This document shows positions 20,970-31,071 of a stretch of DNA of 64,000 bases, one piece after another. The translations under genes were made by a program, and so were the position numbers. How positions within the stretch are numbered: the first letter of the stretch is position 1; every line of letters starts with the position of its first letter. Where the stretch lies: the NCBI RefSeq assembly GCF_037948395.1, contig NZ_CP149940.1, positions 992,001-1,056,000 on the forward strand, read 5' to 3'. Source of the stretch: Serratia nevei. Lineage in GTDB: Bacteria; Pseudomonadota; Gammaproteobacteria; Enterobacterales; Enterobacteriaceae. The notes below the pieces were generated by a model. That model made no database searches. It was given only the letters and a program-made list of their open reading frames with translations, and had not been told where the DNA came from.

Positions 20970-21456
20970 AGCCAAGCGTCGGCTGCGGATGAGCAATCCG
21001 TGGCACCTGCTGGCCACCGGGTTTGGCAGCGGTTTGTCGCCGGTGATGCCGGGCACCATGGGATCGCTGGCGGCGATCCCGTTCTGGCTGCTGCTGATCC
21101 AGCTACCGTGGCAGCTTTACTCGCTGGCGGTGATGTTCAGCATCTGCATCGGCGTCTATATTTGCCACCGCACGGCAAAAGACATGAAGGTGCACGATCA
21201 CGGCAGCATCGTTTGGGACGAGTTCGTCGGCATGTGGATCACGCTGATGGCGCTGCCGGTCAACGACTGGCGCTGGGTTGCCGCCGGTTTCGTCATCTTC
21301 CGCATTCTGGATATGTGGAAACCGTGGCCGATCCGCTGGTTCGACCGCAACGTGCATGGCGGCATGGGCATCATGGTCGACGATATCATCGCCGGCGTGC
21401 TGTCCGCCGGCATCATCTACCTGATTGGGCACCACTGGCCGATCGGGCTGTTCTGA
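20962..21456 (+). CDS. pgpA: Phosphatidylglycerophosphatase A
   Basis: PgpA removes the phosphate from phosphatidylglycerophosphate at the inner membrane to give phosphatidylglycerol. The 164-residue product has the family block [27 protein letters not shown], the central [16 protein letters not shown] (acidic metal-binding residues) and [15 protein letters not shown] chose ATG 20962, inside the end of thiL; a Met ten codons on (MSNPWHLL) is a possible shorter start. The C-terminal half is hydrophobic. Confidence 0.95.
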   Translation: MDEAKRRLRMSNPWHLLATGFGSGLSPVMPGTMGSLAAIPFWLLLIQLPWQLYSLAVMFSICIGVYICHRTAKDMKVHDHGSIVWDEFVGMWITLMALPVNDWRWVAAGFVIFRILDMWKPWPIRWFDRNVHGGMGIMVDDIIAGVLSAGIIYLIGHHWPIGLF

Positions 21457-21457
21457 C

Positions 21458-21490
21458 AGACGGGCGCGCTGTTTCGCGCCCGTCTCTCTT
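21458..21490. terminator. Terminator between pgpA and yajO
   Basis: AGACGGGCGCG/CGCGCCCGTCT forms an 11-base stem followed by CTCTTATT. It separates convergent genes and can serve pgpA best. Confidence 0.75.
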
Positions 21491-22463
21491 ATTCAAATCC
21501 CGTCACCCGATGCGGCACGTAAGCCGTCTCCAGCTCCGCGACCTCTTGCGGCGACAAACTCAAATCGACCGCGGCGATGGCGTCGTCCAGCTGTTCGCTG
21601 CGCGAAGCGCCGACGATCGGCGTGCTGACCGCCGGTTTGTTCAGCAGCCAGGCCAGCGCGATCTGTGCGCGTGAAACGCCGCGTTCCTCGGCGAGGCTGG
21701 CGACGCGCTCGGCGATAATGGCGTCGATGCCTTCAGTTTCCTCATACAGGCTCTTGCCGAACTGGTCGGAAACCAGCCGCGCGGTGGTTTCGCCCCAGGG
21801 GCGGGTCAGGCGGCCGCGTGCCAGCGGGCTCCACGGCAGCACGGCGATGCCTTCGGCGGCGCACAGCGGATGCATTTCGCGCTCTTCTTCGCGCTGAATC
21901 AGGTTGTATTGATCCTGCATGCTGACGAAGCGCGTCCAGCCGTGCAGATCGGCGGTATACAGCGCCTTGGCGAACTGCCAGGCGTACATCGAGGAGGCGC
22001 CGATGTAACGCGCCTTACCGGCTTTCACCACGTCGTGCAGCGCTTCCAGCGTCTCTTCCAGCGGCGTTTCGTAATCCCAGCGGTGGATCTGCAGCAAATC
22101 GACATAGTCGGTGCCCAGGCGCTGCAGGCTGTCGTCGATGGACTGCATGATGTTGGCGCGCGATAAACCGCGCTTCAGGTTACTCAGCGGGAAATACACC
22201 TTGGTGGCGACCACCACGTCTTCGCGGCGTGCATAGTCGCGCAGCGCCCGGCCGAGGATTTCCTCGCTGCTGCCGTCGGAATAGCTGTTGGCGGTGTCGA
22301 AAAAGTTGATGCCGGCTTCCAGCGCCTGTTTCAGCAGCGGGCGGCTGCTCTCTTCCGGCAGCGTCCAGGCGTGATTGCCGCGGTTCGGTTCGCCGTAGGT
22401 CATGCAACCCAGGCAGATACGCGAGACGTTCAGATCGGTGTTGCCCAGTTTCAGGTACTTCAT
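21489..22463 (-). CDS. yajO: Aldo/keto reductase YajO
   Basis: An NADPH-dependent aldo/keto reductase of 324 residues, the same length as E. coli YajO. The catalytic tetrad is visible: Asp in FFDTANSYSDG with Tyr in the same motif, Lys in VVATKVYFP, and His in LLQIHRWD. The cofactor region LAWLLNKPAVSTPIVGAS lies near the C-terminus. In E. coli yajO adjoins dxs and has been linked to pentose phosphate or thiamine-related chemistry; the true substrate is uncertain. A gap of about 107 bases separates it from the dxs stop. Confidence 0.88.
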   Translation of the reverse strand: MKYLKLGNTDLNVSRICLGCMTYGEPNRGNHAWTLPEESSRPLLKQALEAGINFFDTANSYSDGSSEEILGRALRDYARREDVVVATKVYFPLSNLKRGLSRANIMQSIDDSLQRLGTDYVDLLQIHRWDYETPLEETLEALHDVVKAGKARYIGASSMYAWQFAKALYTADLHGWTRFVSMQDQYNLIQREEEREMHPLCAAEGIAVLPWSPLARGRLTRPWGETTARLVSDQFGKSLYEETEGIDAIIAERVASLAEERGVSRAQIALAWLLNKPAVSTPIVGASRSEQLDDAIAAVDLSLSPQEVAELETAYVPHRVTGFE

Positions 22464-22570
22464 GCTTGCCTCCCATTCACAGCTCAGACAGTAACTGTAG
22501 CGCGGATCCCGGAGGGCGGAAATGAAAACGCCCCCGAAGGCGGAGGCGTTTTGTCAGGCGCGAGTGGCGA

Positions 22571-24436
22571 TTACTGCGCCAGCCAGGTTTCGATTTGCCG
22601 CTGGATGCCGGCGGCATCCAACCCCAGATCGGCGCGCAGTTCTTCCTGGGTGCCCTGCGAGACGAAGCTGTCCGGCAGGCCGAGGTTCAGCACCGGCACC
22701 GGACGGCGTTTGGCCATTAGCAGTTCGTTAACGCCGCTGCCGGCGCCGCCCATGATCGCGTTCTCTTCCAGCGTGACCAGCGTTTCATGGCTGGCGGCCA
22801 GTTCGAGCACCAGCTGCTCGTCCAGCGGTTTGACGAAGCGCATGTCGACCAGCGTGGCGTTGAGCGCTTCCGCCGCTTGCGCGGCCTCCGGCAGCAGGGT
22901 GCCGAAGTTGAGAATGGCGATCTTCTCCCCCTGGCGGCGTACCACGCCTTTGCCGATCGGCAGCAGGCTGAGCGGCTCCAGCGCCGCGCCGGTGCCGGTG
23001 CCGCGCGGATAGCGCACGGCGCTCGGGCCGGCATTGTAGTGATAGCCGGTATACAGCATCTGGCGGCATTCGTTCTCGTCGCTCGGCGTCATGATCACCA
23101 TGGTCGGGATGCAGCGCATGAACGACAGATCGAACGCCCCCTGGTGAGTCTGGCCGTCGGCGCCGACGATGCCGCCGCGATCGATGGCGAACATCACCGG
23201 CAGGTTCTGGATTGCCACGTCATGGATCAGCTGGTCGTAGGCGCGCTGCAGGAAGGTGGAATAGATCGCCACCACCGGCTTGTAGCCGCCGATCGCCAGC
23301 CCGGCGGCGAAGGTGACCGCGTGCTGCTCGGCGATCGCCACGTCGAAATATTGCTGCGGGTAGTCGCGGGAGAACTGCACCATGCCGGAACCTTCGCGCA
23401 TGGCCGGCGTGATTGCCATCAGCGAGCTGTCTTTGGCGGCGGTTTCACACAGCCAGTCGCCGAAGATTTTCGAATAGGTCGGCAGACCGCCGGCGCTTTT
23501 CGGCAGCGTACCGCTGGCAGGATCGAACTTCGGTACGGCGTGGAAGCTGATCGGATCCTTCTCCGCCGGTGCGTAACCGCGGCCTTTCTTGGTCATGATG
23601 TGCAACAGCTGCGGGCCTTTCAGATCGCGCATGTTTTTCAACGTGGCAACCAGCCCCTGCACGTCGTGCCCGTCTACCGGGCCGATGTAGTTGAAACCCA
23701 GCTCTTCGAACAGCGTGCCCGGCACCACCATGCCTTTCAGGTGCTCTTCGGTGCGTTTCACCAGCTCCTTGATCGGCGGCACGCCGGCCAGCACTTTCTT
23801 GCCGCCTTCGCGCAGGGTGGAGTAAAGCTTGCCGGACAGCAGCTGCGCCAGGTGATTGTTCAGCGCGCCGACGTTTTCCGAGATCGACATCTCATTGTCG
23901 TTCAGCACTACCAGCATGTCCGGGTTGATGTCGCCGGCGTGGTTCATCGCTTCGAACGCCATGCCGGCGGTGATGGCGCCGTCGCCGATCACGCACACCG
24001 TGCGGCGGCCTTTGCCTTCACGCTCCGCCGCCACCGCCATGCCGAGGCCGGCGCTGATCGAGGTCGACGAGTGGCCGACCGACAGCACGTCGTATTCGCT
24101 TTCGGCGCGCCACGGGAACGGATGCAGGCCGTTTTTTTGCCGAATGGTGGCGATACGGTCGCGGCGGCCGGTCAGAATTTTGTGCGGGTAGGCCTGGTGG
24201 CCGACGTCCCACACCAGGTGATCGAACGGCGTGTTGTAGACGAAATGCAACGCCACCGTCAGTTCGACGGTACCCAGCCCGGAGGCAAAGTGGCCGCTGG
24301 AGCGACTGACGCTGTTCAGCAGGTATTGCCGCAGCTCATCGCACAGCTTCGGCAAGCTCTCTTTGGGCAGTGAGCGGAGTTCCTCGGGGTTTTCCGCTAG
24401 CGCCAGGGTTGGGTATTTGGCTATATCAAGACTCAT
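22571..24436 (-). CDS. dxs: 1-deoxy-D-xylulose-5-phosphate synthase
   Basis: Dxs joins pyruvate and glyceraldehyde 3-phosphate to make DXP, which feeds isoprenoids, thiamine and pyridoxal. The 621-residue protein has the thiamine-diphosphate motif [18 protein letters not shown]...LNDN around residues 152-182, the early [16 protein letters not shown] with a catalytic His, and the C-terminal transketolase pyrimidine domain with [14 protein letters not shown]. It is the last gene of xseB-ispA-dxs, with 34 bases after ispA. Confidence 0.97.
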   Translation of the reverse strand: MSLDIAKYPTLALAENPEELRSLPKESLPKLCDELRQYLLNSVSRSSGHFASGLGTVELTVALHFVYNTPFDHLVWDVGHQAYPHKILTGRRDRIATIRQKNGLHPFPWRAESEYDVLSVGHSSTSISAGLGMAVAAEREGKGRRTVCVIGDGAITAGMAFEAMNHAGDINPDMLVVLNDNEMSISENVGALNNHLAQLLSGKLYSTLREGGKKVLAGVPPIKELVKRTEEHLKGMVVPGTLFEELGFNYIGPVDGHDVQGLVATLKNMRDLKGPQLLHIMTKKGRGYAPAEKDPISFHAVPKFDPASGTLPKSAGGLPTYSKIFGDWLCETAAKDSSLMAITPAMREGSGMVQFSRDYPQQYFDVAIAEQHAVTFAAGLAIGGYKPVVAIYSTFLQRAYDQLIHDVAIQNLPVMFAIDRGGIVGADGQTHQGAFDLSFMRCIPTMVIMTPSDENECRQMLYTGYHYNAGPSAVRYPRGTGTGAALEPLSLLPIGKGVVRRQGEKIAILNFGTLLPEAAQAAEALNATLVDMRFVKPLDEQLVLELAASHETLVTLEENAIMGGAGSGVNELLMAKRRPVPVLNLGLPDSFVSQGTQEELRADLGLDAAGIQRQIETWLAQ

Positions 24437-24470
24437 TCGATACTCATATCAGAGGAGTTAACGTCATACG

Positions 24471-25391
24471 TTAATTGTCGCGTTCAATAATGAAGCTGGC
24501 TAACGCTCGCAATGGCGCTGTGTTATAAGATTGCGCTGCCAAAGTGTCCAATGCAGCTAATGCTTCCTGATAGAGATCCCACGCTTTTGCTTTCGCGCTG
24601 TCAAGCCCGAGTAACGCCGGGTAGGTACTCTTTCCGTGTTGTTGGTCCGCTCCCTGGCGCTTGCCGATTTTTTCAGTCTCGCCGACAACGTCCAAAATGT
24701 CATCCTGTACCTGGAACGCCAGGCCAACCGCAGCGGCGTAACGATCCAGCTGCGGCAGCGCCGCGCGCCCGGCTTCGCCGGCGCTCAGCGCGCCCAGGCG
24801 CACCGCCGCGCGGATCAGCGCGCCGGTTTTATGGCGGTGGATCTGCTCCAGCGCCTGCAGATCAACGCGCTTGCCTTCGGCTTCCAGATCCAGCGATTGG
24901 CCGCCGCACATGCCGGCTACGCCGCTGGCGGTCGCCAGTTCAGAGACCATCGCCAGCCGATCGCGCAGGGCTACGTCAGGCATTTCGGCATCGGCCAGGA
25001 TCGAAAACGCCAGCGTTTGCAGCGCATCGCCGGCCAGTATCGCGTTGGCTTCGCCGAATTTAATGTGGCAGGTCGGCTGGCCGCGGCGCAGATCGTCGTC
25101 GTCCATCGCCGGCAGATCGTCGTGGATCAGCGAGTAGGCGTGAATACATTCCACCGCCGCCGCCGGCGCGTCCAGGTTAGCCAGCGACACGCCGAACATC
25201 TGGCCGGTGGTGTACACCAGGAATGGGCGCAGGCGCTTGCCGCCCAGTAAGGCGCCGTGACGCATCGCCGCCACCATGTTGCCGTCGTTGAACGGCAGCG
25301 GGGCGATGAAGTCCAGCAGCGCGCGATCGGCGCGCTGGCGGAAAATCTGCAGTTGATCGGCAAAAGCGGCCGATGGGGCGATCTCAGACAT
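24471..25391 (-). CDS. ispA: Farnesyl diphosphate synthase IspA
   Basis: IspA condenses isopentenyl diphosphate with dimethylallyl and geranyl diphosphates to form farnesyl diphosphate. The 306-residue protein carries both aspartate-rich motifs: LIHDDLPAMDDDDLRRG (about 83-99) and FQVQDDILDV (about 230). GGKRLRPFLVY is the substrate-binding arginine region. It lies five bases after xseB. Its product is used by CyoE, also in this window, for heme O. Confidence 0.97.
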   Translation of the reverse strand: MSEIAPSAAFADQLQIFRQRADRALLDFIAPLPFNDGNMVAAMRHGALLGGKRLRPFLVYTTGQMFGVSLANLDAPAAAVECIHAYSLIHDDLPAMDDDDLRRGQPTCHIKFGEANAILAGDALQTLAFSILADAEMPDVALRDRLAMVSELATASGVAGMCGGQSLDLEAEGKRVDLQALEQIHRHKTGALIRAAVRLGALSAGEAGRAALPQLDRYAAAVGLAFQVQDDILDVVGETEKIGKRQGADQQHGKSTYPALLGLDSAKAKAWDLYQEALAALDTLAAQSYNTAPLRALASFIIERDN

Positions 25392-25396
25392 GTCGG

Positions 25397-25660
25397 TTAC
25401 TCGGCATCCGGTGTGAAAGGCGCCAGCGCCGCATCGTCAGCGCTGTCGTTAAGAAGTATCTGCACACGCTGTTCCGCCTGTTGCAGTTTCTGCTGGCCCT
25501 GACGCGCCAGCTGTACGCCGCGTTCGAACTCGTTCAGCGCGTCTTCCAGCGGCAGTTCGCCCGACTCCAGACGCGTCACGATGCTTTCCAGCTCGCCGAG
25601 GGCGCTTTCAAAGCTGGCAGTTTGCTCTGTACTGGCTGATTGTGCTGGTTTTTTCGGCAT
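25397..25660 (-). CDS. xseB: Exodeoxyribonuclease VII small subunit
   Basis: XseB is the small subunit of the single-strand DNA exonuclease VII. The 87-residue product has the family core [36 protein letters not shown], forming helical pairs, and a polar tail. It opens the xseB-ispA-dxs operon; its partner xseA is elsewhere in the genome. Divergent thiI starts 160 bases away. Confidence 0.96.
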   Translation of the reverse strand: MPKKPAQSASTEQTASFESALGELESIVTRLESGELPLEDALNEFERGVQLARQGQQKLQQAEQRVQILLNDSADDAALAPFTPDAE

Positions 25661-25820
25661 AATTTTCTTTTTACGTCATCATGTGAACCGTGGCGCCAGA
25701 GCCTATCCTAGCGGATCTTGATTAGCAAATCATGGCGCTCATGTGTGGTTTTGTGCGCAGAGCACGGCGATATGGTGATATACTCCGCGCCGTAATTCTT
25801 ATCTGACAACAAAGACCGCC

Positions 25821-27269
25821 ATGAAGTTTATCATTAAATTGTTCCCGGAAATCACCATCAAGAGCCAATCTGTGCGCTTGCGCTTTATCAAGATTCTCTC
25901 GACCAATATTCGCAACGTCCTGAAGCAGTATGATGAAACGCTGGCGGTCGTCCGTCACTGGGATCATATCGAAGTTCGCGCCAAAGATGAAAACCAGCGG
26001 CCGATCATTGCCGACGCCCTGACGCGCATTCCCGGTATCCACCATATTCTGGAAGTGGAAGATCGCGCTTATACCGATATCCACCACATCTTTGAGCAGA
26101 CGCTGGAAGCCTACCGCGCCCAGTTGGAAGGCAAAACCTTCTGCGTGCGCGTCAAGCGCCGCGGCAAGCAGGCGTTCAACTCGCAGGACGTGGAGCGCTA
26201 CGTCGGCGGCGGCCTGAACCAACACATCGAAAGCGCGCGCGTTAACCTGACCCGCCCGCAGGTCACGGTAAACCTGGAGATCGAAGACGACAAGCTGATG
26301 CTGGTCAAACGCCGCCTCGAAGGCATCGGCGGTTACCCGGTCGGCACTCAGGAAGACGTAATGTCGCTGATTTCCGGCGGTTTCGACTCGGGCGTGTCCA
26401 GCTACATGCTGATGCGCCGCGGCTGCCGCGTGCACTTCTGCTTCTTCAACCTGGGCGGCGCCGCGCACGAGATCGGCGTGAAGCAGGTGGCGCACTACCT
26501 GTGGAATCGCTTCGCCAGCTCGCACAAGGTGCGCTTCGTCGCCATCGACTTCGAGCCGGTGGTGGGTGAGATCCTGGAGAAGGTCGACGACGGCCAGATG
26601 GGCGTGGTGCTCAAGCGCATGATGGTGCGAGCCGCTTCGCAAGTGGCCGAACGCTACGGCGTGCAGGCGCTGGTGACCGGCGAGGCGCTGGGGCAGGTCT
26701 CCAGCCAGACGCTGACCAACCTGCGTTTGATCGACAATGCGTCCGATACCCTGATCCTGCGTCCGCTGATCTCGCACGATAAAGAGCACATCATCAAACT
26801 GGCGCGCGAAATCGGCACCGAAGACTTCGCCAAAACCATGCCGGAATACTGCGGTGTGATTTCGAAGAGCCCGACGGTGAAAGCGATCAAGGCCAAGATC
26901 GAAGAGGAAGAGAGCCACTTCGATTTCAGCATTCTCGACCGGGTGGTGAGCGAAGCGAAGAACGTCGATATTCGCTCTATCGCCGAGCAGGCGCAGGAGC
27001 AGGTAACCGAGGTGGAAACCGTCGCGGCCTTCGGCGCCGACGAGGTGATCCTGGATATCCGCTCCAACGACGAGCAGGAAGAGAAGCCGCTGCAGCTGGA
27101 ACAGGTTGAAGTGAAAGCGCTGCCGTTCTACAAGCTGAGCACCCAGTTCGGCGATCTGGATCAGAGCAAAACCTATCTGCTGTATTGCGAGCGCGGCGTG
27201 ATGAGCCGCCTGCAGGCGCTGTACCTGCTGGAGCAAGGCTTCAGCAACGTGAAGGTTTATCGCCCGTAA
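25821..27269 (+). CDS. thiI: tRNA 4-thiouridine / thiamine sulfurtransferase ThiI
   Basis: ThiI thiolates uridine-8 of tRNA and delivers sulfur for the thiazole of thiamine. The 482-residue protein has an N-terminal ferredoxin-like plus THUMP region (to about 165), the PP-loop [12 protein letters not shown] (about 188), a Cys in [12 protein letters not shown] and a C-terminal rhodanese domain whose catalytic Cys lies in [11 protein letters not shown] (near residue 456). The presence of the rhodanese domain is typical of enterobacteria. It is transcribed alone. Confidence 0.97.
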   Translation: MKFIIKLFPEITIKSQSVRLRFIKILSTNIRNVLKQYDETLAVVRHWDHIEVRAKDENQRPIIADALTRIPGIHHILEVEDRAYTDIHHIFEQTLEAYRAQLEGKTFCVRVKRRGKQAFNSQDVERYVGGGLNQHIESARVNLTRPQVTVNLEIEDDKLMLVKRRLEGIGGYPVGTQEDVMSLISGGFDSGVSSYMLMRRGCRVHFCFFNLGGAAHEIGVKQVAHYLWNRFASSHKVRFVAIDFEPVVGEILEKVDDGQMGVVLKRMMVRAASQVAERYGVQALVTGEALGQVSSQTLTNLRLIDNASDTLILRPLISHDKEHIIKLAREIGTEDFAKTMPEYCGVISKSPTVKAIKAKIEEEESHFDFSILDRVVSEAKNVDIRSIAEQAQEQVTEVETVAAFGADEVILDIRSNDEQEEKPLQLEQVEVKALPFYKLSTQFGDLDQSKTYLLYCERGVMSRLQALYLLEQGFSNVKVYRP

Positions 27270-27291
27270 CGCACGGAGCGGCATAAACGAC

Positions 27292-27323
27292 AAGGGCTGA
27301 ACCGGTGTTCAGCCCTTTTTTTA
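27292..27323 (+). terminator. Terminator after thiI
   Basis: AGGGCTGAAC/GTTCAGCCCT with loop CGGT is followed by seven T. Confidence 0.88.
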
Positions 27324-27335
27324 TCGGCAAGCCGC

Positions 27336-27926
27336 TCAGTCGCGAAAATCGTACATCCCCGGGATCAGCACCAGCTGCGCGGCGATCTCCGCCGCTTTGG
27401 CCTTGCCGAGCAGCAGGTCTATCAGCTTCAGCGCGAACTCCATCGCGGTGCCCGGCCCCTGGCTGGTGAGCAGGTTGACGCGGGCGTCGTACACCACGCG
27501 GCGCTCCATCCATTTATCCGCCGGGATCTGGTCTTTCAGGCCAGGGAAGCCGGTCATGTTGCCGACCGGGAACAGATCGTGGTGCTGCAGCACCAGCGCC
27601 GGTGCCGCGCAGATGGCGGCGACGATGTTGCCCTGCAGATGCATCTGCCGCACCTTTTCCACCAGCAGCGGGCTGTCGCGGAAGCATTCTGCGCCTTTCA
27701 GGCCGCCGGGCAGCACGATGGCGTCGAACGGCTCATCGACGATCGCCACCAGCGGCGCGTCGGCCAGCAGTTTGACGCCGCGCGAACAGACGATAGTCAG
27801 CTCGCCGTCGCCGGCAACGCTGGCGGTAGTGACTTTTACGCCCGCCCGCACCAGCAGATCGATGGCAGTGACGGCTTCGGTTTCTTCGCTACCAGGTGCC
27901 AGGCAGACCAGCGCCGATACGCTCAT
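27336..27926 (-). CDS. yajL: Protein/nucleotide deglycase-like YajL (DJ-1 family)
   Basis: YajL is a DJ-1/PfpI-family protein, reported as a covalent chaperone and deglycase under oxidative stress. The 196-residue product has the reactive Cys in the nucleophile elbow [10 protein letters not shown] (near 106) and the conserved Glu in PGSEETEAV (near 15). I chose the ATG at 27926 ([12 protein letters not shown]), which has AGGA at good spacing; an ATG two codons earlier is too close to it. The gene starts inside the end of panE, a 38-base overlap that suggests coupling. Confidence 0.92.
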   Translation of the reverse strand: MSVSALVCLAPGSEETEAVTAIDLLVRAGVKVTTASVAGDGELTIVCSRGVKLLADAPLVAIVDEPFDAIVLPGGLKGAECFRDSPLLVEKVRQMHLQGNIVAAICAAPALVLQHHDLFPVGNMTGFPGLKDQIPADKWMERRVVYDARVNLLTSQGPGTAMEFALKLIDLLLGKAKAAEIAAQLVLIPGMYDFRD

Positions 27927-28800
27927 ATTCATTTTCCTTTCGTTTAATCAGTTCAAACAGCCGCGCATTCTCCGGCAGCGTGAGGCCGTGGCTGCGCGCG
28001 CGGCGCAGCAGATAGCCGGTGATGTAGTCGATCTCGGTGTGCCGCTGGTTGCGGATGTCCTGCAGCATCGACGAAACGTTGTCGGCGGTGCTGTGGATCA
28101 CGTCCATCACGTATTGCATCAGGCCTTCGCAGGAGGTGTGGTAGCCCTCCATCGCCATCACGCTGGCGACTTCACGGCACAGCGTTTCGATCTGTTCCGG
28201 GTAACGCTGCAGATCGCCGTTACGGCAGCCGTACAGCGCCGTCAGCGGGTTGATCACGCAGTTGACCGCCAGCTTGCGCCAGTTGGCCGAGGCGATGTTG
28301 TTGTGCCAGGCAACGTCGGGCAGCGCCTGATGCAGCACTTCCGCCAGGTGGCTGAGGTGCTGGGCGGCCGGCGAGGTCGGGCCGATGTGGGTGATGCCGG
28401 TGGCGACGTGGATAATGGTGCTGCCTTCGTGGCGCGCGGCGTGGGTGGTGGTGCCCTGCAGGATCGGCTGGCCGTTCGGCGGCAGCTCCTCTTGGGTGCC
28501 CATGCCGTTGTGCAGCAGCAAAATGGCGCACTGGGGGTTCAGCTTCGGCAGCAGCGCGCTGACCGCGCTGGACACCTGCCAGGCTTTCAGCGTCACCAGC
28601 AGCAGCTCGCTTTGCGCAAGGTGCTGCGGATCGTTAGTGGGCAAGTTGCGATTAAACGAGACGCCTTCCGGCTCTATCACGTTCACCGCGCAAAAAGGCT
28701 GCGGCACTCTTAGCCATCCCTGTACATCGTGGCCCTGCTGATACAGCCGGGAGAGCCACAGTTGTCCGAGCGCGCCGCAACCAAGAATGGTTATTTTCAT
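27889..28800 (-). CDS. panE: 2-dehydropantoate 2-reductase PanE
   Basis: PanE reduces ketopantoate to pantoate with NADPH in coenzyme A synthesis. The 303-residue protein begins with the Rossmann motif [13 protein letters not shown]. Conserved catalytic regions are [13 protein letters not shown] (Asn near 98) and [23 protein letters not shown] (Lys near 176), followed by the C-terminal Glu region. It is co-directional with yajL and divergent from yajQ. Confidence 0.96.
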   Translation of the reverse strand: MKITILGCGALGQLWLSRLYQQGHDVQGWLRVPQPFCAVNVIEPEGVSFNRNLPTNDPQHLAQSELLLVTLKAWQVSSAVSALLPKLNPQCAILLLHNGMGTQEELPPNGQPILQGTTTHAARHEGSTIIHVATGITHIGPTSPAAQHLSHLAEVLHQALPDVAWHNNIASANWRKLAVNCVINPLTALYGCRNGDLQRYPEQIETLCREVASVMAMEGYHTSCEGLMQYVMDVIHSTADNVSSMLQDIRNQRHTEIDYITGYLLRRARSHGLTLPENARLFELIKRKENEYERIGAGLPGTW

Positions 28801-28982
28801 TCAGTCTCCTTGGAAACACGGGAATACCGCTCAATTACCGTGAATTAACTATAGGCTTTATGGCAGCCCGAAGCGCTATCCCTGCGTGCGTTCAGCAGAT
28901 TTTGTCTGAGGCGGCAAAGCGGTTATCATGCTCGGCATCAAAATCGCCTAAGCTATTAGGCACTCATTCAGGAGGAAGAAGT

Positions 28983-29474
28983 ATGCCATCTTTCGACATC
29001 GTTTCCGAAATTGATATGCAGGAAGTGCGTAACGCCGTTGAGAACGCCACCCGCGATCTCGGCACCCGCTGGGATTTTCGCAACGTGCCGGCCAGCTTTG
29101 AGCTAAACGAGAAAGATCAAAGCATCAAGGTTGCCACCGAGTCTGATTTCCAGGTGCAGCAGCTGCTCGATATTCTGCGCGAAAAGCTGAGCAAGCGCAG
29201 CATCGACGGCGCCGCGCTGGAGATCCCGGAAGAGTTTACCCACAGCGGTAAAACCTACAGCGTGGAAGCCAAGCTGAAGCAGGGGATTGAAACCTCTGTG
29301 GCGAAGAAAATCGTCAAGCTGATCAAAGACAGCAAGCTGAAGGTGCAGGCGCAGATCCAGGGCGAAGAAGTGCGGGTGACCGGTAAGTCACGCGACGATT
29401 TGCAGAGCGTGATGGCGCTGGTGCGCGGCGGCGATCTGGGGCAGCCGTTCCAGTTCAAGAACTTCCGCGATTAA
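28983..29474 (+). CDS. yajQ: Nucleotide-binding protein YajQ
   Basis: YajQ-family proteins bind nucleotides or RNA; in some bacteria a homologue binds cyclic di-GMP. The 163-residue product starts [21 protein letters not shown], with [20 protein letters not shown] and the C-terminal [17 protein letters not shown] all conserved. I chose ATG 28983, preceded by AGGAGGAAGAAGT, over the longer frame from 28860. Role in this organism is not clear. Confidence 0.95.
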   Translation: MPSFDIVSEIDMQEVRNAVENATRDLGTRWDFRNVPASFELNEKDQSIKVATESDFQVQQLLDILREKLSKRSIDGAALEIPEEFTHSGKTYSVEAKLKQGIETSVAKKIVKLIKDSKLKVQAQIQGEEVRVTGKSRDDLQSVMALVRGGDLGQPFQFKNFRD

Positions 29475-29482
29475 TCTCTACG

Positions 29483-29505
29483 GGGCCGGCATTGCCGGCC
29501 CTGAT
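29483..29505 (+). terminator. Weak terminator after yajQ
   Basis: GGGCCGGC/GCCGGCCC with loop ATT is followed by TGATTCTTT, a poor T-run. Confidence 0.6.
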
Positions 29506-29508
29506 TCT

Positions 29509-30873
29509 TTACAGCGAATTGACCAGCGCTTCCAACTGACCGCGATTGGTCTGCTTGGTATCCACCTTGACGTAGGCGCTGCGCTCTTCCGGCACTACGA
29601 TCGCCTCGGCCACGCCGGGCTGCGCCTTCAGGCGGCTTTCCAGCGCCGAATCTTTCACCGCCAGTTCCGACAGCGTAATGCGCAGGCTGCTGACATACGG
29701 CGGTTCTTTCATGGTGCTGCTGACCAGGAACCAGAGCGCGGCCAGCACGGCGCCGGCGATAAACACCAAGCCCGCCCCCTGCAAACCGTACAGCCAGCCG
29801 CCGAGGCTGCCGCCGATCGCCACGCCGATAAACTGGCTGGTGGAGTAGACCCCCATCGCGGTGCCCTTGTAGCCGGCCGGTGACTCTTTGCTGATCAGCG
29901 AAGGCAGAATGGCTTCCATCACGTTGAAGGCCATGAAGAACAGCTGCACGCCGGCGATGATGCCCCACAGGTGCGCGCCGGAGAGCCACAGCAGCACTTC
30001 GGCGCAGAACAGCACTGCCACGCAGCCCATAAAGACCTGCTTCATGCGGCGATATTTTTCGGCATAGATGATGAAAGGCACCACGGCGGCGAACGATACC
30101 AGCATGGTGACCAGGTAGACGATCCAGTGCTCGCTGGCCGCCAGCCCGGCTTTTTCCATCGCCAGCGGCAGCGCCACGAAGCTCGACATCAGCAGGATAT
30201 GCAGGCACATGATGCCGAAGTTGAGCTTCAGCAGGCGCGAGTTGCTCAGCACTTTGCGGAAGCTGCCGCGCACGATGCTGGACTCGCGGTTCAGCAGGTG
30301 AGTGTCGGCGGAAGGCACTACCGCCAGGGTGATGACAATGCCGGCCAGCGCCAGTACGGCGATCATCCAGAACAGCGCATGCAGGCCGAAGGCGTGGGTG
30401 ATGATAGGGCCCAATACCATGGCGATGGCAAAGGTGATGCCGAAGCTGACGCCGATAAACGCCATCGCCTTGGTGCGGTTCTGCTCGCGGGTCAGATCGG
30501 AGAGCAGCGCCATGACCGCGGCGGCGATCGCGCCGGAGCCTTGCAGCGCGCGGCCGAGGATCACGCCCCAGATCGAATCGGTCGCGGCGGCGATCACGCT
30601 GCCGAGGGCAAAGATCAGCAGGCCGCCGACGATCAGCGGCTTGCGGCCGATGCGATCGGACACCAGGCCGAACGGGATTTGAAACACCGCCTGCGCCAGG
30701 CCGTAGATGCCGATGGCGATGCCGATCAGCGCTTCGCTGGCGCCGTTGAGCGCCATGCCGTAGGTGGTCAGCACCGGCAGTACCATAAACATGCCGAGCA
30801 TGCGCAGGGAGAATACGGTGCCCAATCCCCAGGTGGCGCGGCGCTCCTGCGGGGTCATTGAATTATCGTTCAC
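29509..30873 (-). CDS. yajR: MFS transporter YajR
   Basis: YajR is a 12-helix major facilitator with an extra soluble C-terminal YAM domain. The product is 454 residues when started at GTG 30873, just after GAGG at good spacing; family members start at the equivalent residue (MNDNSMTPQERR). Conserved helix-2/3 loop motif A is seen as GLVSDRIGRKPLIVGG. The C-terminal 70 residues (RITLSELAVKDS to LEALVNSL) form the ferredoxin-like YAM domain. Substrate is unknown. Its leader is notable: a terminator-like hairpin and a tiny ORF lie directly before the start. Confidence 0.92.
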   Translation of the reverse strand: MNDNSMTPQERRATWGLGTVFSLRMLGMFMVLPVLTTYGMALNGASEALIGIAIGIYGLAQAVFQIPFGLVSDRIGRKPLIVGGLLIFALGSVIAAATDSIWGVILGRALQGSGAIAAAVMALLSDLTREQNRTKAMAFIGVSFGITFAIAMVLGPIITHAFGLHALFWMIAVLALAGIVITLAVVPSADTHLLNRESSIVRGSFRKVLSNSRLLKLNFGIMCLHILLMSSFVALPLAMEKAGLAASEHWIVYLVTMLVSFAAVVPFIIYAEKYRRMKQVFMGCVAVLFCAEVLLWLSGAHLWGIIAGVQLFFMAFNVMEAILPSLISKESPAGYKGTAMGVYSTSQFIGVAIGGSLGGWLYGLQGAGLVFIAGAVLAALWFLVSSTMKEPPYVSSLRITLSELAVKDSALESRLKAQPGVAEAIVVPEERSAYVKVDTKQTNRGQLEALVNSL

Positions 30874-30886
30874 ATCAAACCTCGGT

Positions 30887-30929
30887 AAAAACCATGCCAT
30901 CAGACGTTGAAACAGCGCCTGATGGCATG
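30887..30929 (-). promoter_or_regulatory. Possible transcription attenuator in the yajR leader
   Basis: On the minus strand CATGCCATCAG (30919-30929) pairs perfectly with CTGATGGCATG (30893-30903), and five T follow at 30891-30887. This has the form of an intrinsic terminator but lies inside the leader, about 14 bases before the yajR GTG. A 17-codon ORF starting at the ATG at 30928-30926 runs through the hairpin and ends one base before the yajR start. Confidence 0.5.
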
Positions 30930-30948
30930 ACTTCTGTAAAGCTGCGTC

Positions 30949-30977
30949 ATTTTAGTGTGCAGGGCAGGGGGGGTAAA
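30949..30977 (-). promoter_or_regulatory. Predicted yajR promoter
   Basis: Minus-strand TTTACC (30972-30977) and TAAAAT (30949-30954) are separated by 17 bases. Transcription would start near 30942, giving a leader of about 70 bases. Confidence 0.55.
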
Positions 30978-31027
30978 TCGAATGTTGTTTAACAGATATT
31001 ACAGTTCGGCCGCTTTTCGGCGTGACA

Positions 31028-31056
31028 AATAAAATGGGCCGCAAAAGCGGCCCATT
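31028..31056 (-). terminator. Terminator of the cyo operon
   Basis: On the minus strand AATGGGCCGC/GCGGCCCATT is closed by a short T-rich loop and followed by TTATTT, 15 bases after the cyoE stop. Confidence 0.85.
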
Positions 31057-31071
31057 CACAGATGATTTGGC

